In this document: positions 20,571 through 31,066 of the stretch, piece after piece
Position numbering within the stretch: position 1 is the stretch's first letter
Layout of the letters: each line of letters opens with the position of its first letter
Source: Bacteroidota bacterium
GTDB taxonomy: Bacteria; Bacteroidota; Bacteroidia; Chitinophagales; Chitinophagaceae
DNA length: 64,000 nucleotides
Direction: 5' to 3'
Assembly (NCBI GenBank): GCA_016712665.1
Contig: JADJQP010000002.1
Location: forward strand, 124,001-188,000
Notes under the pieces: model-generated
Database searches by the model: none
What the model saw: the letters and a program-made list of their open reading frames with translations, nothing else
What the model was told of the DNA's origin: nothing
Translations under genes and position numbers: made by a program

Positions 20571-21275
20571 CTATCTAACAAACGTCTTACTACCTGATTT
20601 TTCATTACATTTCCATGCAAGAAAATAGACACCTGTTGGCAATGCCGAAATATCAAGGGTTTCATCCTCATTGGTCAAAACGGTTTTAGATATTATTTGG
20701 CCAAAACTATTAAAAATTTTAACTTGATAGGGCATCCCCTCATTAGCCATTTTTAAAGACAGTTGGTTGGCATGTACCCAAATATCCAAAAAGTGATGCT
20801 TCTCAATATTGAAGACTGCATTAGGAGCACAACCAATACCGCCCGGCAAATTGCTATAGATAAAATTTAGGGGAGCAGCAAGCGATTTGCCCAAGAGGAA
20901 GGTGGGCGGTCCAATATTAGTATCTATTATAGTGGCACCCTGTTCATAAATTAGTTTACCGGTTTGCCTAAAATTCATATCCACTGTGGAGCCATTTTTT
21001 GCATAAACGGATGCATAACCGTAACTGATAGCAGAATCAAACCGTAAAGATGCTCCCGGCTCCAATAAAATTGTATCCATGGTACTACTTTCAGCGTATG
21101 ACAAGGTTGCGCCAGGACAAACCAGGTACGTTTTAAAATTACCTCCACCGATTCCGATAGTAGTATTTGTGGAAATGATTATTGTGTTTGCATTGGGAGC
21201 GACAGTAACTAGTTGACTATAGCCTTGAAATGTGGCAAGTATCATTGTTAGTGTACAAAAGGCTTTCATCGTCAT
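20571..21275 (-). CDS. small T9SS type-A sorted protein
   Basis: The 234-residue product has a signal peptide (FCTLTMILATFQGYSQ) and a short repetitive beta region (PNANTIIISTNTTIG, PGASLRFDSAISYGYASVY, NGSTVDMNF) that looks like a small beta-solenoid. It ends in a sorting domain (GMPYQVKIFNSFGQIISK ... LPTGVYFLAWKC). A second ATG two codons in, at 21269, is an alternative start. Function unknown; probably a surface or secreted structural protein. Confidence 0.8.
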   Translation of the reverse strand: MTMKAFCTLTMILATFQGYSQLVTVAPNANTIIISTNTTIGIGGGNFKTYLVCPGATLSYAESSTMDTILLEPGASLRFDSAISYGYASVYAKNGSTVDMNFRQTGKLIYEQGATIIDTNIGPPTFLLGKSLAAPLNFIYSNLPGGIGCAPNAVFNIEKHHFLDIWVHANQLSLKMANEGMPYQVKIFNSFGQIISKTVLTNEDETLDISALPTGVYFLAWKCNEKSGSKTFVR

Positions 21276-21322
21276 AATAGTTAATTTAGGTAAAAAAAAT
21301 AAACAGAAATTAATCGAGCCTT

Positions 21323-23870
21323 CTATTCCTTTGCTTCGCTTTTCTTTTCTTTATGTCCGCTTCCTTTTTTTGTAAAAAACAAAAGGGTTTTTTCTGCATT
21401 CAGGTCGGCGATAAGGGTTTCGCCCTCTTTCACTCCAAGATTCAGAATTTCCTCAGCCAAGGGTCTTCAAGATACTTTTGGATGGCTCTATGTAAGGGTC
21501 TTGCACCAAATTGTTGATCGTATCCTTTTTCAGATAAAAAGATTTGGCACTTTCCGGTAAGTTCAAGCATAAAACCAAGCGTTTGCAAGCGCTTCATAAC
21601 ATCTTTCATCACCAAATCGATAATCTGATGGATGTTTTCCTGTGTCAAAGAATTGAAAATTACAACATCATCAATACGATTTAGAAATTCAGGAGCAAAG
21701 GTTCGCTTCAACGCCTTTTCAATAACGGCCTTGCTATTTTCTTCAGTTCCCGAGGTTTTGGTACTGGTGGCAAATCCTACTCCGTCACCAAATTCTTTCA
21801 ATTGTCGAACCCCAATATTTGAAGTCATGATAATTATAGAATTCTTAAAATCAATTTTGCGTCCCATTCCGTCGGTCAATTGACCATCGTCTAATACCTG
21901 CAATAAAATATTGTAAATATCGGGGTGCGCCTTCTCAATTTCGTCTAACAAAATAATACTATATGGTTTACGTCTCACCTTTTCGGTAAGTTGACCACCT
22001 TCTTCATACCCCACATATCCGGGAGGAGCGCCTATTAATCGGCTTACTGAAAACTTCTCCATGTATTCACTCATATCGATGCGAATCAGCGCTTCCTCGC
22101 TGTCAAACATATTACGCGCTAGGGCACGAGCAAGTTCTGTTTTACCGACACCTGTTGGTCCCAAAAATATGAAGGAGCCAATGGGTTTCTTTGGATCTTT
22201 CAAGCCCACTCGATTTCGTTGTATGGCTTTTACGACCTTAGTAATGGCACTTTCTTGTCCAATGACCACACCTTGCAAATCGGTTCCCATATTGCGCAAT
22301 TTGGTACTTTCTGCAGCAACCATACGGTTTACAGGAATACCGGTCATCATATGAATAACATCGGCTATATGCTCTTCTGTAATCGGGTACCTTTTGCTTT
22401 TTACCTCATCTTCCCAATTTACTTTTGCCGCTTCCAACTCTTCTTGTAATTTCTTTTCGCTATCGCGCAAGGCGGCCGCTTTTTCAAAGAGTTGACTTTT
22501 TACCACTTTGTTCTTTTCAACCTTAATATCCTCAATTTTTTGCTCTAAGTCTAAAATATTTTGAGGCACATTTATATTTTTCAAATGCACCCGAGCGCCT
22601 ACCTCATCCATTACGTCGATTGCTTTGTCGGGTAATAATCGGTCGGTGATATACCGGTTGCTTAATTTAACACAAGCATGAATGGCGTCCTCGTTATAAC
22701 TTACATTGTGAAATTCTTCGTACTTAGACTTTAAGTTTTTAGAATAATAATGGTGTCCTCCACACTAGGCGGTTCCACTAATACTTTTTGAAATCTTCGA
22801 TCAAGCGCACCATCTTTTTCGATATGCATTCTATATTCATCTAAAGTAGAGGCCCCAATGCACTGAAGTTCACCTCGTGCTAATGCAGGCTTAAAGATAT
22901 TGGATGCATCGAGAGATCCGCTGGCACCTCCGGCACCCACAATAGTATGAATTTCGTCAATAAATAAAATCACATCCCGATTCTTCTCCAATTCGTTCAT
23001 AATGGCCTTCATTCGTTCTTCAAACTGACCTCTGTATTTGGTACCGGCTACCAAGGCTGCTAAATCGAGACTAACCACCCTCTTATCGAATAATACCCGG
23101 GATACTTTTCGTTGATAAATTCGCAAGGCCAATCCTTCTACAATGGCTGTCTTGCCTACACCCGGTTCACCTATCAAAATCGGGTTGTTCTTTTTTCTAC
23201 GAGATAATATTTGTGAAACCCTTTCAATTTCAGTTTCTCGTCCTACAATAGGATCTAACTGCCCCATTTCTGCCAATCGGGTAATATCTCTTCCAAAATT
23301 ATCCAACACCGGTGTTTTAGATTTAATGGTGGTAGAACTAGGCTTTCGTTGATATTGTGAGCGGTCGTCATCCTCATCAAAGGATCCCATATCATCTTTC
23401 AACTCATTCGAAATATTGGTAGAAGAATTGCCCATTACAAACTCTAATTCACTTTTGTACAACTCATAATCTACATTAAATTGATTGAGAATTTGACACG
23501 CTACATTTTCCTTGCTCTTTAAAATAGACAGTACCAAATGCTCGCTTTCTGCCAAAAAACTTTTTAGGGCCTTTGCTTCAAGAACGGTTATTCGTATCAC
23601 TTTTTCAGCCTGCTTGGTAAGCGGCAAACTATTAATACTTTGCACATTTTTGTTGACACCCTTATTTTTAATCACCTTCTCCAACTCACGACGAAGGTCA
23701 ACCATATCTACCTTCAAATTTTGCAATACCTTGATGCCCAGGCCCTGCCCGTCACGTATCATACCCAATAGCAGGTGTTCGGTACCAATAAAATCATTAC
23801 CCAACCGTAGTGCTTCTTCTCTGCTAAACGAAATTATTTCCTTTACTTTTACCGAAAATTGTGAATCCAT
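21323..23870 (-). CDS. clpC: ATP-dependent Clp protease ATP-binding subunit ClpC, two frameshifts
   Basis: ClpC unfolds substrates for ClpP. Visible in order are two N-terminal Clp_N repeats, the first AAA+ module with Walker A GEPGVGKTA, a UVR-like linker (LEQKIEDIKVEKNKVVK), and the second AAA+ module with Walker A GPTGVGKTELAR and Walker B ILLDEIEKA. Two one-base deletions break it. One is in the T run at 22736-22740 (restores IIILKNLKSKYEEF), the other in the G run at 21461-21463 (restores KYLEDPLAEEILNLGVKEGE and ends at 21323). The repaired product is ~849 residues, normal for ClpC. clpS, which encodes a Clp adaptor, lies 33 kb away in the same window. Confidence 0.93.
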
Positions 23871-23887
23871 ATATTGTTTTAAGTTAA

Positions 23888-23895
23888 CAAATTTA
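23888..23895 (-). promoter_or_regulatory. -7 element TAAATTTG for clpC
   Basis: A perfect minus-strand TAnnTTTG ends 17 bases before the clpC ATG. No CIRCE-type inverted repeat is visible between it and the start. Confidence 0.55.
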
Positions 23896-23935
23896 AGAAT
23901 TATTTTTACTTTTAGAAAATCTAATCTTCAACAGC

Positions 23936-24290
23936 ATGCTATTCAAAATAGATACCAAAAATAATTTTGACATTTTAACACCACAAATGTCCCGATTTCA
24001 TACAAAAATGGCAGAAGAGTTAATAACACTATGTGCGCAACTACAAAAAAATGACAAAAGTGCCATTGTGGATATAGTTAATATTGAGACAATAGATGCA
24101 AAAAGCATTCCTTTGCTTGAGCAAGTGCATACCCAATTCTATCAAAATAATTTATCGTTTGCAATCGCCACTGTAATACCTTCTATCAAATCGCAGTTGC
24201 CCAAGGATTTAAATTGCCCCTACGCTCATTGAGGCTATTGATATAATAAGTATGGAGGGTTTAGAAAGAGAATTGATGAATGATTTGTAA
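23936..24290 (+). CDS. STAS-like small protein, frameshift near its end
   Basis: The ~118-residue product has the alternating beta-alpha pattern and central DIVNIETIDAKSIPLLEQVH segment of STAS/anti-anti-sigma-like proteins, where the loop before the helix often carries the regulatory Ser. The frame breaks at about 24205-24212. Repair gives a tail IAPTLIEAIDIISMEGLERE ending at 24290. It is divergent from clpC with 65 bases between them. In some Bacteroidota a similar protein precedes ribonuclease Z, which is not present here. A role as an anti-sigma antagonist is only a possibility. Confidence 0.6.
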
Positions 24291-24519
24291 AAATTCGTTT
24301 TTAGGAGTCCAGTTGAATAAGCACGGCAACCTACTGGCTACCTCATGAGAAACTTCTAAAAGCTTCATACAGTTGCAGTACACAAAGGATTTTCATACCA
24401 ATTTATTACTCCACAATGGGATAGTAGTATCACTTCATTGCGGGGCTTTTCCTTAATATTTACTTAAAGTAATTTGGCTCTGCGTTTATTACCTTATATT
24501 CGTTTCGAGATTTCAAAAA

Positions 24520-25884
24520 ATGAGGCTAAGAAAGGCTATTGGCATATTAAAATACTATTTTGAGTTTGTTCCATTCAAAACAAATTTCTTTATTTATTGT
24601 TTGGTTGTGTTGGCTTCTTTTAAGATTATCAACTCCTATAAATCCGACACCAATTCCTTCATCACACTTACGCTTCTAATGGCTAAAATCGCAATGATTT
24701 TTTCGATAGTTATTGTGATGATCTCTTTTCTGTCAACGCTGATAAGTAGTTTATATTTTTACTTTAGAAACAAGAACAATCCTGAGGAGGCCATTGAAAT
24801 AGGAATGGAAGTAAACCCACAACAACACAATACGCTTTCCATTGCCACAAAAATACCTCATGCCCTAAAACCTATTCTTGGCTTTGTGCTGGTGAAACTG
24901 TTCTACGACAGACAACGGAGTACTGAAAAATACCTATTAACAGATCGAATCAAAAAACAGTTTATTCCCTTCAAAAGTGGACTAGCCGGTCAAAATTCGC
25001 TGCTACTACCCGACATAAAGGAATACTACTTTTCGAATGCAATTGTATACTTCGAAGATATGCTACAGTTTTTTGCTTTTGCCTTTCCAGGAAAGGTAAA
25101 TAGTACAATTCTAAATATGCCCCATTCCCTTTTATATAATCCACAGGAGTTTACTCCAAAAAAAACGGAAGAAGAAAAAATCAGAATTGAACAATTGCGA
25201 AAAGTAGAAGGCGAATATCTTAATTATAAAAAATTTGAAGATTCAGATGATGTTCGAAGAATTGTATGGAAAATTTTTGCCAAAAATAAAGAGCTTGTAG
25301 TGCGAACCCCTGAAATCATGGATCCTTTTGCTTCGCATATTTTTATGTATGCCTCCTTTTACAATGGATTCTCCTTCGAATTATATGAAAACTATGCCTC
25401 CGGAATGCTCAACCATTATAAAAACTGTGTATGGACCATTTTCGAAACTCTTGCCAAACAGGCTTTTGAAATCAAGTTCATTTCCGATCAGCATGTGCTA
25501 CCCAATAAGCAAGCAATCGATATGGTGAGACGCCAAATAACCGTTTCGGATTGGCATCACGATCAACCCATAGCTGACTATTTCAAACCCAAGCATGCCA
25601 GCATTTTATGTATTCATTCCTTTAGTAAATTGGCAGATATTGAAAATCTCATCAGTCGATACGAAGTTGGTACCACCATCTTTTTTGTGCAGTTGAGTAA
25701 AGTGTTTAAAAGTTACTATGTATGGAATTGGCTGACTCGAATTTTTCTGAAAGCTCCCGAAAATGAATTTTCAAAATTGAAAGCCAAGTGGGCCATCCAT
25801 CCGCTGAAATTTAAACTACAATCGAACGAATCAAAAATTATTGAATTATTAAAGCAAGGCGACTTACATTTCGAAATATTATAA
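24520..25884 (+). CDS. DUF58 domain protein, first gene of DUF58-TgpA-MoxR operon
   Basis: Two transmembrane helices lie near the N-terminus (about residues 22-40 and 47-75). The DUF58 signature is at about 235-270: GEYLNYKKFEDSDDVRRIVW followed by KIFAKNKELVVRTPE, matching the family's REYxxGDDxRxIxWK.....LxVRE. The C-terminal ~180 residues fit the von Willebrand A-like part of DUF58. Such proteins are almost always linked to MoxR AAA+ ATPases and transglutaminase-like membrane proteins, as here, and are thought to act together on an envelope target that is still undefined. The stop at 25884 directly abuts the next start. Confidence 0.85.
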   Translation: MRLRKAIGILKYYFEFVPFKTNFFIYCLVVLASFKIINSYKSDTNSFITLTLLMAKIAMIFSIVIVMISFLSTLISSLYFYFRNKNNPEEAIEIGMEVNPQQHNTLSIATKIPHALKPILGFVLVKLFYDRQRSTEKYLLTDRIKKQFIPFKSGLAGQNSLLLPDIKEYYFSNAIVYFEDMLQFFAFAFPGKVNSTILNMPHSLLYNPQEFTPKKTEEEKIRIEQLRKVEGEYLNYKKFEDSDDVRRIVWKIFAKNKELVVRTPEIMDPFASHIFMYASFYNGFSFELYENYASGMLNHYKNCVWTIFETLAKQAFEIKFISDQHVLPNKQAIDMVRRQITVSDWHHDQPIADYFKPKHASILCIHSFSKLADIENLISRYEVGTTIFFVQLSKVFKSYYVWNWLTRIFLKAPENEFSKLKAKWAIHPLKFKLQSNESKIIELLKQGDLHFEIL

Positions 25885-28496
25885 ATGAGGGTACTTAAAA
25901 ACATATCAATTTCGCGGTTTTTTGCGCAGATTATTTTTATACTGTTACCTACTGCCTTGGTAGTTACCTTCATCCTTTGGAATAGCAATCAATATTTTAG
26001 CTTATTGCGCGAACAGTGGTTTACACAAGCTTGTTATTTTTCAACAGGATTGACAGTATCGTATTTCATTTTTCAATTCAGATTTCGATTTCTGCCTTTG
26101 TTTCTTTCGTTGATTTTAGTGCTCATCTCCATCTATAAAATTTTAGACAATTATACTATTGGCGAATTTGATGGCTTCTTTATTTCGGTGCAATTTCTGA
26201 TATTCTCCTATTTATTTACCTTTGGTTGCCTTATCGGATGGGGATTGCAACGCCTTTCGTATTTTTCAATTATCTTATCAGGTATTCTATTTCTCGTAAG
26301 TATTTTTTTAATTTCAAAAACCGGCGAAATTACCGTAGGCAAGTTACTTCAGTACCTCTCCCCTATTGTATTGTACACCATTTATATTGTTTACACCAAT
26401 GAGTCGTTGCGAAAAATTGAAAATACCACCGGAATATTTTGGTGGCGTTTTAGTAAGCGACTTGTACTTTTCTCCGCCTTTCTTATGTTAATTTTTGGTG
26501 CCGTGATTTATTTCTTATACAATGAAATCAATGCTGGTGTGTAAGATTTCGGTGGAAATGCAAAGGAAGGTGAAAATCAGATGTTGCAAACCAAAAAAGA
26601 CAAATCGGTCAAGAATCGATAATCGATGGGATTGTCAGGCAATAATAATCGCAATAAAAATCCGGCACCTCTCTTTTGTGCACATATTGAAAGTTATTTA
26701 CCGGGAAGTGATATTCCCAATCCTTTATATCTCACCTCCTATCATTTTACAAAATTTGATACCACTACCGAAACGTTTGAGCGCGACAGTTTGAATAAAT
26801 TTAATGATGAATTTGTTCCCGACCCCTCGGCAATTCCGCTGTTTTTTACCTATAAAGATAGCAGTCGCATCCGAAAAGCAATGGGGACCAAAAATAAAAA
26901 GACCATTGAAATTGAAGTATATAAAAAGCGACTTTCTCCAGATGCCTATATTGCACCCAGCACCTCATTTTTTGTGCAACCGATTACTGTGGAGAAAGAT
27001 TTTCAAAAAGAATTTTCATCAGGATATAGAGCCAAGAGTTATGTATCGGATTTAAACAGCGCCTACTTTATATACAATACCACCAACCCCGAAATAGTGG
27101 CCTTTCAACAACAACGCTTTGAGGTATTGAGAAAGGCAAAAGGATATGGCGATATTGATAAGGAATTTATGAAGTATTATACCTTCTTTCCGGTAAATGG
27201 ACAATATCGACCGGTAAAAGAATTGGCAGATAGTTTAGCAAACGGAAAGCGAACCACCATTGATAAGGTGCTCGCAATCCGTGATTATTTTTTGGCCCGA
27301 AATGAACTCGGTGAACAGATCTACAAATATGCTGATAATCCCGGAATACCAGGATTGCCGGGTGCTTCAAAATTATTGTACTTTTTATTTGAAAGTAAAA
27401 AGGGGTATTGCGCGTATTATGCCGCAGCTACCGTTTTTCTTTTGCGATCGATGAATATTCCAAGTAGAGTGGTAACCGGATTTTTGACAGTTGATCGAAG
27501 TGATAAAAACAAAGGATGGTACTGGTATTACGAAGACCAATCACATGGTTGGGTTCAGGTATATTTTCCCGAATTTGGATGGATTGATTTTGATACCACT
27601 GTTGGCAATGAAGAGGCCGAACAATCGCCTACCCCGGACGGAACACCACCCATGCAGCCACCCAATGCTGTGTTGGCTGCCAATGGAATTATTACCAGTG
27701 TAGATACATTAAAAAGAACGGCCACTTTGCAAATTGCCCGCTTTATTTTCAAAGATGTAGAATATGAGAGGATTAAGCAAGAAAAGGGACTTGATTTGCG
27801 AATAGCCAATATATGGAAGGATAGTATTAAAGTACCCCTCACCCATCTTCAAAAAGGAAATGAAGTAATGGTGGTATCGTACGCAGAAAAATTAAAGTCT
27901 TATTCTCCTGAAAAAGATGGGGCTTCCTTATTACATAAATTGCCGGCATCCTTACCCATTGACGAAGTGTATATTAAGAGCTTGAAAGATGCTCAGAAGA
28001 AAAATGATGGAAACGACCAGGAAGACCCAATGAAACCAATAACCTATTACCTCTTGCTAGGAGTATATATTTTACTGGCTTTAATATTGTTTCTTTTTGC
28101 AATACCCACATTAGTGTACCGATGGTATAAAATGAAAAGAAGCATGGCAAAGGTTATAAAGAAAATGCATACTATACGTATAAGTCAGCAAGCTTTTTAC
28201 TCAATCAATTGCAAGTTGACCGATTGAATCATACCCCTCTCTATTATGCACAAAATATTGTAGATAAGCGCTTCCATACCTCCTTTACCGATTTCATGAT
28301 TACCTATTTAAAATTAAAATATGCCAATCAAGAATTGAACACCGCAGAGCAAGAGATGTTGCAACAATTCTTCAAACCTTTTGAGCAAAAAATAAAAAGT
28401 CAATTTACATTTACGAAACGACTAAGCTCCTTTTTAAATTTAAATCAATTTATCAGATATTTCCATTTATCAGAACCCCAAAACAAAGCATCATAA
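25885..28496 (+). CDS. TgpA-like membrane transglutaminase, two in-frame stops and one frameshift
   Basis: The N-terminal ~215 residues form a multi-helix membrane domain, joined by a Gly/Lys-rich linker to a periplasmic transglutaminase-like domain. The domain has the catalytic Cys in KKGYCAYYAAATVFLLRSM, a His in SHGWVQVYFPEFGW and an Asp in IDFDTT. A last transmembrane helix (YYLLLGVYILLALILFLFA) and a cytoplasmic helical tail follow. The frame is unchanged across TAA at 26542-26544 and TAA at 26620-26622, so these look like base substitutions or paired errors. A missing G at 28152-28153 breaks the tail, which otherwise runs to 28496. Total is ~870 residues. The gene sits between DUF58 and MoxR genes. 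Confidence 0.82.
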
Positions 28497-28500
28497 TTTT

Positions 28501-29522
28501 ATGGAGAACGAAACATTCGATACCACAGCCACCCATAGCGAAACGAACAATACCGATACCGCTAATCATTCATCGAAACACAAAATTGAATCCCTGATTC
28601 AAAATATGGAAAAGGTGATCAAAGGCAAGAGACCACAAATCAAAAATGTAGTAACTTGTCTGTTGGCCAAGGGACATATTTTGATGGAAGATAATCCCGG
28701 TACCGGAAAAACAGTTCTGGCCAGAACCTTAGCCGGTTCCATTTCATGTAGCGATGCCGGCAATGCCGTTTTCAAAAGGGTGCAGTTTACACCCGATTTG
28801 TTGCCAATGGATTTATTGGGTACTCATATTTTTGATGATGCCCAGCGTGAATTTATTTTTAAGAAAGGCCCCCTATTTTGCAATGTATTACTTGCAGACG
28901 AAATCAACCGTGCGTCTCCAAAAGTTCAAAGTGCCTTATTGGAGTGTATGGCGGAAAATCAAATTACGATGGGTGAAACCACCTACAAACTCGAAAAATT
29001 ATTTTTCACCATTGCTACCCAAAATCCGATCGAGATGGAAGGCACCTATCCCTTACCTGCAGCGCAATTGGATCGGTTTTACATGAAAATATATTTTGGG
29101 TATGTAAATGAAGAAACAGAACTTGAAATTTATCAAAATTATTTGAATATTAGTCATAACCTTGATACCATTCAACAGGTATTGTCGCAACAAGAAATTT
29201 TAAACCTACAAGAGGAAGCCGAAAAGGCTTTTGTCCATGATGAGATTGTGAAAGCGGTTTCCAATATTGTACGAGCCACCCGTTCCTTTGAGGGTATTTC
29301 ATTAGGAGCTTCCACAAGAAGCGGTATCACCTTTTAAAATGTTTGAAGGCAAATGCGTTGGTAAATGGAAGAAGTTTTGTGATTGAAGATGATGTAAAAG
29401 AAATTGCAGTGGCGGTATTAGATCATCGTTTGATGTATAAAAACAAGGAAGCCAAGCAAAACAGTCTGCAACAAATCATTGCAAAAGAAATTGAACGTTT
29501 GGCAAAATTAAAATTGTTTTAG
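28501..29522 (+). CDS. moxR: MoxR-family AAA+ ATPase, one frameshift
   Basis: Walker A is at residues 67-71 (GTGKT), the MoxR-specific RVQFTPDLLPMDLLG at about 93-107, and Walker B LLADEIN at 130-136. EGTYPLPAAQLDRF with sensor residues follows. One T is missing in the run at 29332-29335. Repair extends the frame through FLKCLKANALVNGRSFVIEDD to a TAG at 29520, giving ~340 residues, as expected. It starts five bases after the transglutaminase gene, so all three form one operon. MoxR proteins are thought to remodel or activate VWA-domain partners. The gene converges with the GT39-like gene across five bases. Confidence 0.9.
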
Positions 29523-29527
29523 GAAAT

Positions 29528-31044
29528 TTATTCCTTGATTTTTATCATAAGAAAAGCGCCATTTAGTTCATCTAGTTTCGAAAATTTATTGGATGATAAT
29601 ATACTGTCTTTTAGCGGTGATTGGTTTACAATTATGGTATCATGCTTTCTGATAAATTTTAAAGAATTTACAATATCAATATTTGTATTATTATTATAAT
29701 TGAATAGTTTCTTATAGTAATTAATTACATCATAATGCCTTTCATCCCAAGGAGCAAAATAACACACAATCTTAATATTTTTCGAAGACGGGTACTCCTT
29801 AATTACTTTTACAAGCAGATTAGAATCAGATTCCCTCAGTAAATAATGATTTTGCATAATCTTTTGTTTCAATAACAGTAGCACAAGCAGGAGGAGCAAA
29901 TAATAATAAAATAATTAGAATCATTCCGTATTCATTCAAACATTTTTTATTTTTGAAATAGGTAAATATTTCAAATAATTTCAAACTAATTATTAAAGAA
30001 AAAGCAGAATAAAGCGGAGCAATATAAAAATCCATTTTAGAATCGGCAATTGAAATAAATAGGATAAAACCAAAACAAAGTACCAATAAATGTATAATGC
30101 ACCTTTTATACAAAATATTTTTCTTTGGTATATATAAATATATCGAGCCTAGAATGGTCATCAAAATCAGCTGATACTTAAAAAAACTTGTCCAAAGCGT
30201 TTCAAAATAATGATACCATGGAGCAGTATTCAGGGCATTACATTATAAAATAATCGTTTATATTCTGACTCCCAAACGACATTCCAAAATTGTGGGTCAG
30301 TGGGAATTCTAACAAAACAATAGCTTAAGCCTACTAATAAAAAAATAAAATCAAAGCAAAGTAGGTGTGCTTATTTTTTAGAAGCCCGTTGAGAGTACCT
30401 TCAAAAAGAAAACTTAAAATAAGCGAGGGTAAGATAAAAATGGATGCAAGTGATTTAGTTAAGTAAGAAAGTCCAAAAAATAGTGCAATTAAGTAAATTT
30501 CAATTGTTTCAATTTTATTGGAAACCAATTGTTTTGTACGTATTAATATTATAAAATATATAAACACACATAATATGGCATCTAAATCTGCAGTATAAAA
30601 TACATGTTGTCGCATTACTCCAGTTGTAGTAGTATAAATAGCAATGGTAGCAATTCCAATTATTAGGGAATTGAAATATTTTTTTGAAAAATATATGGTC
30701 GTAAACAAAATAACAAAAAGAGATGCATAACTTGAGAATCGTAACGAAAATGTATTTACTCCAAATATATAATAAGATGCTACTTGGGTATAAAGGGCAA
30801 GAGGCGGTTTAGTATTATAATAATCAACTTTGTTATTAATTGTGTAGTAACAATATTTTCGGTTTAAAAACATCTCAAGTGCATTATTTGCATAAATCGC
30901 TTCATCCCAAATATTCACCACTTTTTCGGATGAAATAAATAACATAAAAAACGCAAAAAGAAATATTAGTATAATTGAAAGAGCACCAAATAACCGATAA
31001 ATAAATTTATTCCTGTAAAATTTTATAGACCAATTATGAAGCAT
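29528..31044 (-). CDS. GT39/ArnT-like membrane glycosyltransferase, at least three frameshifts
   Basis: The N-terminal open part (from ATG 31044) has the first transmembrane helix, then WDEAIYANNALEMF with the conserved acidic pair of dolichyl- or polyprenyl-phosphate sugar transferases, and TKPPLALYTQVASYYIFG, typical of ArnT/PMT-like families. Many further helices follow. Frames switch near 30338, 30240 and 29850-29880; repaired segments read LLVGLSYCFVRIPTDP, ALNTAPWYHYFETLWTSFF and a soluble C-terminus. The whole would be ~505 residues. It is the last gene of a four-gene AT-rich cluster. It may glycosylate lipid A, surface glycan or the neighbouring secreted proteins; the substrate is unknown. 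It could be a true pseudogene, but broken housekeeping genes nearby argue for sequence errors. Confidence 0.7.
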
Positions 31045-31066
31045 TTTAAGGCACATAAATTAAAAA

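Noticed and set aside
24291..24519. tRNA or small RNA in the gap before the DUF58 gene
   Set aside because: No cloverleaf, CCA end or known RNA signature was seen.
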